Source of the DNA: Odontesthes bonariensis
Lineage: Eukaryota > Chordata > Actinopteri > Atheriniformes > Atherinopsidae
DNA length: 64,000 nt
Direction: 5' to 3'
Assembly (NCBI RefSeq): GCF_027942865.1
Contig: NC_134510.1
Coordinates: forward strand, 40,519,692-40,583,691
In this document: positions 1-8,600 of the stretch, in pieces
How positions within the stretch are numbered: position 1 is the stretch's first letter
How the letters are laid out: each line of letters begins with the position of its first letter
Position numbers and translations under genes: made by a program
The notes under the pieces: model-generated
Told to the model about the DNA's origin: nothing
The model's database searches: none
What the model saw: the letters and a program-made list of their open reading frames with translations, nothing else

Positions 1-175
1 CCCTCCCTGAGGCAGGAGACCCCTCCCTGGGGCAGGAGGCCCCTCCCTGAGCCGGGCAGGAGACCCCTCCCTGAGGCAGGAGACCCCTCCCTGGGGCAGT
101 AGACCCCTCCCTGAGGCAGGAGACTCCTCCCTGAGGCAGCAGACCCCTCCCTGAGGCAGGAGACCCTTGAAATGA
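1..175. repeat. 20-bp minisatellite (left edge)
   Basis: About nine imperfect copies of a 20-bp unit, CCCTCCCTGAGGCAGGAGAC, run from the window edge to about 175. Variants change GAGG to GGGG or CAGG to CAGT. The array directly abuts the broken LINE endonuclease sequence on its right, so it lies at, or grew within, the LINE's 3' breakpoint. The left limit is outside the window. Confidence 0.9.
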
Positions 176-291
176 GCACATCTAGAGTGTGCCCTCTGTT
201 GTGGGTGAGCTCAGTCACATGCTGAGTTAGACCAAACATTTCAATGACAGCAGTGAGCTCTTTAGCTTCCTTGTTTTGCGCTACGTCCACA

Positions 292-995
292 AGATACAAG
301 TCGTTTAGGCCATTGGCGTTTAGGCCGCAGTCGTTTAGGCCCCCCTGCAGTCGTTTAGGCCGACAGAGGAGTCGTTTAGGCCAGGCTACCTGAGCAGCTG
401 AAATCTTTATTACTGTACATTCGTTATTATAAGATATAAGTCAGCTCTGCTGGTCTGTCTGGGTAGCCTACATATCTATGGTAAATTATTTAATAACCAA
501 CTTTAGTGTGGAAACGTTTTTTTTTATTTAATAAATGGTGATTTATAAATTCATAAAATTGTGGAAATAATCATCCGCATTGCCACATTCATTGGACAAT
601 AATGCTGTATAATACAAATTTGGTTAGCTTAACAATGCTAAATCGCGATCATGCTAACGAGCAGAAACGGACATTTTAAAGAGTGCAAATACACACCAGG
701 AGCAAGAAAACACTATCAGAAAGGTAAGTAACATGTACACATTCATTTCACATCAGTATGAACATAACTTACATCGTCAGTGACTGCCGCACCGGTGTAA
801 ACATGTCGAGTGGTGAACGTGAAGAAAGGAAGAGGAACTGCACAAACCGTCTTCAAAATAAAACGCCCACTTCAAATAATAACGAATGTACAATAATAAA
901 GATTTCAGCTGCTCAGGTAGCCTGGCCTAAACGACTCCTATGTTGGCCTAAACGACTGCGGCCTAAATGCCAATGGCCTAAACGACCTGCTCCCC
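292..995. mobile_element. Non-autonomous DNA transposon (MITE) with ~110-130-bp terminal inverted repeats, inside the LINE
   Basis: Positions 300-430 and 876-986 are inverted copies of each other. Both start from the outside with GTCGTTTAGGCC, and that 12-mer is iterated three to five times within each repeat as subterminal repeats. The centre (about 430-875) is AT-rich with no convincing gene. GTCCACA occurs at 285-291 and 996-1002 and is the best candidate 7-bp target duplication, since removing 292-1002 rejoins the LINE endonuclease frame around HVD. The outer ~8 bp do not match well between ends, so exact boundaries and superfamily (hAT-like is possible) remain open. Confidence 0.8.
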
Positions 996-1002
996 GTCCA
1001 CA

Positions 1003-1523
1003 TGCACATTCAAGTCCCCTGTTATGACTAAACAGTCAAAAGCAGTGCACACAATTGAAAGTAGTTCAGTAAAATCATCAATAAAACAATTCTGTGGTGG
1101 TTTATAAATGGTGATATAAAGTATGGAAGATTGTTCTATCTCCATTTTGAATGACACATACTCAAATGATGAAAAAACCCCAAATGACAACTTGTGGGTG
1201 GGTATATTGTCCCTGAACATGGCACAAACACCCCCACCCCTCTGGTTTTCTCCTGTTTCAGACACAAAATTGAAGTGAGGTGGACTAGACTCAATCAGGA
1301 CTGCATTTGCTGTGTTTTTGTCGAGCCATGTCTCAGTTAAAAACATAAAATCAAGATTGTGAGAGGAAATAAAACTATTAATTAAGAATGATTTGTTACT
1401 TAAAGATCTGACATTGAGTACTGCGTGTTTGAGATTAGTTATAGTTGAACTGGATGCTGTGTTCTTGCAAGGGATATGGATAAGATTTCTCTGATTGGAC
1501 AGTCTGATTGTCCCTCTCTTCAC
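1003..1523 (-). pseudogene. LINE ORF2 endonuclease fragment (5' half)
   Basis: An open minus-strand frame with exonuclease-endonuclease-phosphatase motifs: N in LNVRSLSNKS, E in LTETWLD, and GDLNVHVD just before the break. The endonuclease of LINEs nicks target DNA for target-primed reverse transcription. The frame is cut at about 1000 by an inserted MITE. The rest of the domain is found at 178-291 on the far side of the insertion, with the same orientation. Confidence 0.8.
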
Positions 1524-1580
1524 TCCATCCTTGGACCTCTGGCTGAGATGGTGTTTACCAACACAGAGGCCCTAAGTGTC

Positions 1581-2642
1581 CTAGACAACAGCATTGACGC
1601 TGTTGGAAATGACAGCTGTGGGCACCGGTGGTGGGGGCCAAGCTGGGGGGGCTTTGGTCAGTGGAGTAGGCTGGGGAGGGAGAGGGGCTCGATGCTTCTT
1701 TGAGGATAGAATTCTTGATCTTGCCATGTTTGGCGTGAGAGGAACCATTTTAATCCCCGATTTCACCAAGCTTTCAAGGTGGTCAGGAAATCTCCTGGGT
1801 GACGGTGGAGAAGAGAACGATGGTGAAACATCTCTGGAGGGTGTAGATGCAGCAGGTGGGTCCCAGGCCTGTGGTGAGGGCCGTGGTGAAGGCGATGGTG
1901 GAGCTGCTGAATCCTGTGTTTGGGATGCTGGAGGTGCTGCTGTGGCTGCTGTGGCTGAATCCTTTGCTGGGTCCTTGGGTGGCGAGGCAGGAGCTCTTCT
2001 CTGGCTCGTCTTCTCTCTCTGCGGCAGCACAGGACCCGGTCCTGGCCCAGGCCCTGGTCCTGGCCCTGGCCCTGGTCCTGGTCCTGGCCCTGGCCCTGGC
2101 CCTGGCCCTGGCCCTGGCCCTGGCCCTGGCCCTGGTCCTGGTCCTGGTCCTGGTCCTGGTCCTGGCCCCTTCTGATGCCCCAGAGCGTGGAGAAGATGAT
2201 CCGTCAGTCGTCTCACTCCACCTCTGTTCAGGTGTGGGCCTTTTCTTTGAAAGAGATCATCTCTTTGCCAGAAAAGATTAAAGTTCTCGATGAAATGAGG
2301 TCCTCTGGACTCACAGACTTTGGACAGCCATGTGTTCAACTGAAGCAGCCGGCTGAATTTGTTGATCCTCCTGTCGATGTTTGGGAGAGGTCCGCTTATG
2401 AATGTTGGTATTGTCACTTTATCAAGACTCTCAAACAGTTTCTCAAAGTCTTTTTTTAAGATTTCAGACTGATTCTCTCTGATGTCCACTGCACCCACGT
2501 GCACAATCAGCTGTTTCACCCCTTGGTGTTTTGCCAGTACCTCTGGTAGTAATCTTGTGATGTCAGAGACAGCGGCACTTGGATAGCTGCATGTAACCAT
2601 TCTGTTTATGTTTATATTAGATATGGCTCCGTCTCCAAGCAC
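1581..2642 (-). pseudogene. LINE ORF1 remnant: SGNH/GDSL esterase-like domain plus GP-repeat linker
   Basis: An open frame of 353 codons. Residues about 1-155 look like an SGNH hydrolase: LGDGAISNI in the position of block I, LIVHVGAVDI in that of block III, and GPHLNRGGVRRLTDHLL in that of the C-terminal His block. The block I Ser appears as Gly (GDG, not GDS), so activity is doubtful. About 45 residues of alternating Gly-Pro follow, then a Pro/Ser/Ala-rich tail to a stop at 1581. The upstream N-terminus is missing. It encodes a retrotransposon accessory protein, not a host enzyme. The frame with the downstream endonuclease is broken between 1581 and 1523. Confidence 0.75.
2036..2168. repeat. 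CCTGGC/CCTGGT hexamer array
   Basis: About 22 tandem hexamers inside the LINE ORF1 remnant. On the minus strand they encode (Gly-Pro)n in frame. The C/T third-position variants are synonymous for Gly-Pro. Confidence 0.9.
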
Positions 2643-2714
2643 AACGGGGGGGGGGCAGCAAGACGATGACGACGTCTATGCGCGACACCGAAGCTTGTAG
2701 AGTGTTCATCCAAC

Positions 2715-2822
2715 ATGGCAGCAGACACAACGTTACCGTTCAATGCAGCCTTAGAAAGTGTTTTAAGTAGCTTAGAACGCAAGTTTACTTTTAAAAAAGA
2801 GCAACGCGTCTTCTTCTTCCTC
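2715..2822 (+). pseudogene. First-exon fragment resembling a transposon-associated RecQ-like helicase
   Basis: An open segment starts MAADTTLPFNAALESVL, contains LERKFTFKKEQR and ends in a hydrophobic stretch. The pattern of an N-terminal Met, a short helix and then LKKEQ resembles the start of RecQ-type helicase ORFs often found in fish transposons, but the helicase motifs themselves (Walker A, DEAH) are absent. It sits just beyond the LINE 5' break at 2648. I recognise only this weak N-terminal pattern. It could also be an unrelated first exon. Confidence 0.3.
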
Positions 2823-3149
2823 ATCGAATTTCTGTCGCTCTACCATGGGTGTAAAATTGCGTATGGACACTATGGACGTGTCCATACCAATATTTGGATA
2901 GGTTTAACATGTCCATACCAATTTTGAATGGGAAATTACACAGCGTTCGGGAAACAAAGGGTTAATTTCCCCCTTCCGCAGTTCCTTCTCTCATCGTGTC
3001 ATTGGTGGGGACAGTCTTGCTATCTGTGATTGGCTCACCTTCTGTAGCGCTATGCCTGGCTTGTTGTTGCTAGGTTGGTTGCTAAGCGGTGATAGCGGGA
3101 AAACAGCTGACGAGGTGACCGGTCTTTTGTTCGCTGGCTCAGAGTCATC

Positions 3150-3188
3150 ATGTCTGACTCGGGCAGGAAAAGAAAACCACCAGGACAG
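3150..3188 (+). other. Possible short first coding exon (MSDSGRKRKPPGQ)
   Basis: ATG at 3150 opens 13 codons, MSDSGRKRKPPGQ, immediately followed by GGTTAG, where a GT donor could lie at 3189-3190. The basic peptide looks like the start of a DNA-binding transposon protein. No downstream exon was found, so this is only a possibility. The rest of 2830-3150 and 3300-4100 shows no gene I can support. Confidence 0.2.
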
Positions 3189-4099
3189 GTTAGATAGCAT
3201 TAACATTAAACAAATATGCCAGCAGTTTGTCTGCGTCAATGACCAGCGGCGCTGTGCATTTGGCTCATTCATACAAGATTTGGCTAGTTAATAGGCTCAA
3301 AGCTACAAATTTAATAGTTTTTCAGGAAAAAATGAGCCGTGGAAAAGTGTTTTTCATGTGACAGTTTATGTCTTTATTTTTAATAAATGTTTGCTGGACC
3401 TTAATCTTTTGACTACTGGTGTTTTATTTCTGTGGGAACTGTGCAGAGCTAATAAATGCTTGTTGGTAATGCTAAGTAGTCATCTGCCTACATTTTTCAA
3501 AAATTGTACATTTCCACTTTTATTGTTCACACTTTTCACACTTATCTTTGCAGTGTGCACTTTCAAAACTTCATCAGTTAATATTTAATACAAAATGCAC
3601 CAAACTCATCAACTTACAGATCCTGAAATTTCAGAAACACATGTAATAATAAAACATCTTACTGTGGCAATGTCTGCCTGGGCCTGTGATAATGTAGAAG
3701 TCACCATAAACTTGAGTGACTTTCATAAAAAAAAATCAATTCTCAATCTTGCCATTATGGTTTACATTAAAAAAAATCAGAGGGCTGTGAATCAGATGGG
3801 ATTTGCCATTTTTCATCCCAGAATTGGTTAAAATGCAGGAAATTACGAGAAAATGCACACCTAGTTCCCAGACCACCATCTCATCGAGATGTGGACGCGT
3901 CAGCCAGGCTAACCTGTCGTAGGAGTTTCGTAAAGTAGTCCGCTGTTTTTCCAATCAAGTTTGCTTGACTAATGGATTGTATATTTAATTACTTTGAAGC
4001 AAACATAAATAAATATACATTATACCCCATAATGATGCTGAAATTATTCTGTTTGACTTAAATTATGCACTAATTGAAGGTTCATTTGAATCTGTATAA

Positions 4100-5262
4100 G
4101 GTCAATGGGAAGCGTAACCAGCGGCTGATTTTCTACTTTCGGACGACTTAGTGCGTCAGGCTCTTGGAAGAGAGCGTGTGTTCCGAGACCTTGTAGAGAC
4201 AGATGAATGGCTGACATTGCGATTAAGATCACAAAGGACTGTGCTGCTGCTAATATGCAGCTTGCCAGAGCCACAACTCCAGAGAGAAACATGCCGATCA
4301 AAACCAATTCCACCACACGTCCAGGTCCTCACCACCCTTGGATTTTTGGCCACTGGAACCTTTCAGAGGGAGATTGGAGACAGATCGGGGGTGTCCCAGT
4401 CCTCTGTGAGTCGTGCGCTCCCCTTGGTCATCAAAGCTCTCATCAGTTTATCACCCATGATACATCACATTCCCATACACCGCTGTCCAACAAGTACACA
4501 TTAAGAGGGACTTTCATGCCTTGGCTGGACTGCCAAACATAATCGGAGCACGAGACACATATACGCATCAGAGCACCCGTGAGCTGAAGGCCAGGTGGGT
4601 GTGTCTCGATACAGCGGGGGGGCAAACTGCTCAATAGCCCAGAGAAGGCATGCCAGATGTGCACAATATTGCCATGAACGAGGGTCTCCACCTGAACCAG
4701 CACAGGCAGACCAGAAGGTGTGGTGCCAGAAGACCCCCCTCATGGACCGCCCCATCAAAGACCATCATGATGAGGCAACAGCTGATTGCACGGCTTTAGT
4801 TGCAGTCATCGAGCGCCTGCCCATGGCGAGACGATTTTTTTTTTTTAAGCCATTTTCATATCAAACCATTTCTTCTTTATTTCGGTGACATTACGAACTA
4901 CAGGTGACACAGAATTAACAGCACTCGTAATTGCTTCCCATTTGTTGGATCTCTGAAAGCAGAACTTCAGTCTCAGAGCCCGTATTCTCATGACTCAACA
5001 CTCAACACTTCCTGGCACAGGAGCGAGGAATCACAGCCTTATATGGTATAATTTTGGGCATGGAGTATGCAAATTTACTATCCTCGTGCACGTGTAATTA
5101 TATAGGCACAGATGGGATTCATCATTTACGCAGGTCGTTTACACACTTTTTCCGAAGTTAAGAGCGTTTGTTGAATCTGACGTGGCGTGTTCGTACGAAA
5201 AAAGTTAAGCGATAAATTTAGAATAAAAATACGAAAATGTTCTTGCATGAGGCCCAATGTTA
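4100..5262 (+). mobile_element. PIF/Harbinger DNA transposon remnant
   Basis: The decayed transposase at 4151-4835 is followed by AT-rich sequence. That sequence ends at about 5262 in GCATGAGGCCC, which looks like a Harbinger-type terminal sequence. No matching left terminal repeat was found. Beyond 5262 lies sequence shared with the 3' end of the piggyBac-like element upstream of protease copy 2 (AATGTTAAGACCGCACAAA), so this Harbinger copy probably inserted into or beside that older element. Confidence 0.6.
4151..4835 (+). pseudogene. HARBI1-like Harbinger transposase, broken
   Basis: The frame from 4151 reads a typical Harbinger N-terminal segment: RVFRDLVETDEWL, then VLTTLGFLATGTFQREIGDR and SGVSQSSVSRALPLVI, the helix-turn-helix-like region before the DDE nuclease. 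After a frameshift near 4500 it continues IKRDFHALAGLPNIIGARD, and later LNQHRQTR-like C-terminal pieces in other frames. Much of the catalytic DDE core is deleted. The family carries out DNA cut-and-paste transposition; this copy cannot. Confidence 0.8.
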
Positions 5263-5326
5263 AGACCGCACAAAGGTTAAGATGGATCTGGTGGAAATTT
5301 CTGCTGCTTATTTATCTGAACTCTAA

Positions 5327-5474
5327 GCGTTGGCATTATTTATCTGAACTCTGAGCGTTGGCATTATTTATCTGAACTCTAAGCGTTGGCATTATTTATC
5401 TGAACTCTAAGCGTTGGCATTATTTATCTGAACTCTGAGCGTTGGCATTATTTATCTGAACTCTAAGCGTTGGC
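5327..5474. repeat. 28-bp tandem repeat, ~6 copies (protease copy 1 upstream intron)
   Basis: The unit begins GCGTTGGCATTATTTATCTG and starts at 5327, 5355, 5383, 5411, 5439 and 5467. The same repeat precedes exon 2 of protease copy 2, but with 22 copies. The unit therefore predates the gene duplication and its copy number has since diverged. Confidence 0.95.
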
Positions 5475-5604
5475 AGAGATAGAAACATGTTGTGCAGCTT
5501 CATATCGGACGGCTGAGGGTTCCCATGTTGTTCTTTTCTGGGTAAAACTGCACGTTTTCACTCAGAATTCCATCGTTGATGGAAAACTTTCCCTTTTCCC
5601 TCAG

Positions 5605-8600
5605 GTGATGCGGTGAGCTCAGAGAGGAATCTGCAGAAGAGGATTATTGGGGGTCATAACTGTACCGATACTGAGCGTCTTTATCATGTGAAACTGGTAC
5701 AATATTATGTAACACATCAGAGATCATGCGGCGGCTCTTTGATCAGTGATGAGTGGATTCTGACTGCAGCTCACTGCTGGAACAGAGACAAAGGATGGTG
5801 AGAAAGTGACGGTTTAATATAAAACATGATCACACCTTTTCCTCTGAAATCATTGAGGTTTCGATCATTAAAAGTTGGATAAATAGCAGAATTATTCATG
5901 TTCATGATCAGTGTCTGTTACCTGAAATAACCATATGTTTGTTGAGTAGGAATCTGAAGGCATATTTAGGGATTCATCCTCAGAGTTCCCCCACAAAGGA
6001 GGTGGAAATCACAGCTGATCCTAAAATCTTTATTGATGTGAACGGCACACATGACATCATGCTGGTGAAGCTACCTTCAGGTATTAAAATACCTGAAGGT
6101 GTTAAACCTGTAGAAATTCCTGACTGTGACAACCGTCTTCAAGTGTAAGTCTGAAAAAATCTGTTTAAAGTCTGTTTAAAGTCTGTTTAAAGTCTGTTTA
6201 AAATCTGTTTAAAGTCTGTTTAAAGTCTGTTTAAAATCTGTTTAAAGTCTGTTTAAAGTCTGTTTAAAGTTTAAAGTCTGTTTAAAGTCTGTTTAAAATC
6301 TGTTTAAAGTCTGTTTAAAGTCTGTTTAAAATCTGTTTAAAGTCTGTTTAAAGTCGGTTTAAAGTCTGTTTAAAGTTTAAAGTCTGTTTAAAGTTTAAAA
6401 TCTGTTTAAAGTTTAAAGTCTGTTTAAAGTTTAAATTCTGTTTAAAGTTGAAAATCTGTTTAAAGTCTGTTTAAAGTCTGCTTAAAGTTTGAAGTCTTTT
6501 TAAAGTCTGTTTAAAGTCTGTTTAAAGTCTGTTTAAAGTCTGTTTAAAGTTTAAAGTCTGTTTAAAGTTTAAAATCTGTTTAAAGTCTGTTTAAAGTTTA
6601 AATTCTGTTTAAAGTTGAAAATCTGTTTAAAGTCTGTTTAAAGTCTGCTTAAAGTTTGAAGTCTTTTTAAAGTGTGTTTAAAGTTTAAAGTCTGTTTAAA
6701 GTCTGTTTAAAGTCTGTTTAAAGTTTAAAGTCTGTTTAAAGTCTGTTTAAAGTTTAAAGTCTGTTTAAAGTCTGTTTAAAGTTTAAAGTCTGTTTAAAGT
6801 CTGTTTAAAGTTTAAAATCTGTTTAAAGTCTGTTTAAAGTTTAAAGTGTGTTTAAAGTGTGTTTAAAGTTTGAAGTCTTTTTAAAGTCTGTTTAAAGTCT
6901 GTTTAAAGTTTAAAGTCTGTTTAAAGTCTGTTTAAAGTGTGTTTAAAGTGTGTTTAAAGTTTAAAGTCTGTTTAAAGTCTGTTTAAAGTTTAAAGTCTGT
7001 TTAAAGTCTGTTCAAAGTTTAAAATCTGTTTAAAGTCTGTTTAAAGTTTAAAGTCTGTTTAAAGTCTGTTTAAAGTTTAAAGTCTGTTTAAAGTCTGTTT
7101 AAAGTTTAAAGTCCGTTTAAAATCGGTTTAAAGTCTGTTTAAAGTGTGTTTAACGTTTAAAGTCTGTTTAAAGTCTGTTTAAAGTTTAAAGTCTGTTTAA
7201 AGTCTGTTTAAAGTTTAAAGTCTGTTTAAAGTCTGTTTAAAGTCTGTTTAAAGTTTAAAGTCTGTTTAAAGTCTGTTCAAAGTTTAAAATCTGTTTAAAG
7301 TCTGTTTAAAGTTTAAAGTCTGTTTAAAGTCTGTTTAAAGTTTAAAGTCTGTTTAAAGTCTGTTTAAAGTTTAAAGTCTGTTTAAAGTCTGTTTAAAGTC
7401 CGTTTAAAATCTGTTTAAAGTCTGTTTAAAGTCTGTTTAAAGTTTAAAGTCTGTTTAAAGTCTGTTTAAAGTTTAAAGTCCGTTTAAAATCTGTTTAAAG
7501 TCTGTTTAAAGTCTGTTTAAAGTCTGTTTAAAGTTTAAAGTCTGTTTAAAGTTTAAAGTCTTTTTAAAGTCTGTTTAAAGTTTAAAGTCCGTTTAAAGTC
7601 TGTTTAAAGTCTGTTTAAAGTTTAAAGTCTGTTTAAAGTTAAAGTCTGTTTAAAGTTTAAAGTCCGTTTAAAGTCTGTTTAAAGTCTGTTTAAAGTTTAA
7701 AGTCTGTTTAAAGTCTGTTTAAAGTTTAAAGTCTGTTTAAAGTCTGTTTAAAGTTTAAAGTCTGTTTAAAGTCTGTTTAAAGTTTAAAGTCTGTTTAAAG
7801 TTTAAAATCTGTTTAAAGTCTGTTTAAAGTTTAAAGTCTGTTTAAAGTCTGTTTAAAGTTTAAAGTCTGTTTAAAGTCTGTTTAAAGTTTAAAGTCCGTT
7901 TAAAATCGGTTTAAAGTCTGTTTAAAGTGTGTTTAAAGTCTGTTTAAAGTTTAAAGTCTGTTTAAAGTTTAAAGTCTGTTTAAAGTCTGTTTAAAGTTTA
8001 AAATCTGTTTAAAGTCTGTTTAAAGTTTAAAGTCTGTTTAAAGTCTGTTTAAAGTCTGTTTAAAGTTTAAAGTCCGTTTAAAATCTGTTTAAAGTTTAAA
8101 GTCTATTTAAAGTCTGTTTAAAGTCTGTTTAAAATCTGTTTAAAGTCTGTTTAAAGTCTGTTTAAAGTCTGTTTAAAGTCTGTTTAAAGTCTGTTTAAAG
8201 TCTGTTTAAAGTTTAAAGTCCGTTTAAAATCTGTTTAAAGTTTAAAGTCTATTTAAAGTCTGTTTAAAGTCTGTTTAAAATCTGTTTAAAGTCTGTTTAA
8301 AGTCTGTTTAAAGTTTAAAGTCTGTTTAAAGTCTGTTTAAAGTCTGTTTAAAGTCTGTTTAAAGTCTGTTTAAAGTTTAAAGTCCGTTTAAAATCTGTTT
8401 AAAGTCTGTTTAAAGTTTAAAGTCCATTTAAAGTCTGTTTAAAGTTTAAAGTCTGTTTAAAGTCTGTTTAAAGTTTAAAGTCTGTTTAAAGTTTAAAATC
8501 TGTTTAAAGTCTGTTTAAAGTTTAAAATCTGTTTAAAGTCTGTTTAAAGTTTAAAGTCTGTTTAAAGTCTGTTTAAAGTTTAAAGTCTGTTTAAAGTCTG

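Larger units (their letters stand above)
176..2648 (-). mobile_element. CR1/L2-type LINE fragment, antisense, with ORF1 esterase and APE endonuclease
   Basis: Read on the minus strand, this shows an ORF1-like SGNH/esterase region (about 2642-2180), a Pro-rich linker (about 2180-1581), then an apurinic-type endonuclease (1523-1003) with motifs NVRSLSNKS, LTETWLD and GDLNVHVD. The endonuclease resumes at about 291-178 beyond an inserted DNA transposon (AKELTAVIEMFGLTQHVTE, RGHTLDVLIS). No reverse transcriptase follows, because sequence ends in a minisatellite at about 175. The 5' side stops near a G-run at 2642-2652. Esterase-containing ORF1 proteins are known in CR1/L2-clade LINEs of fish. The copy is dead: truncated at both ends, frame-broken near 1523-1581 and interrupted. 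Confidence 0.85.

Noticed and set aside
1594..2281. Plus-strand frames with long Gly-Pro or Leu-Ala runs
   Set aside because: Shadows of the minus-strand LINE ORF1 and its hexamer array.
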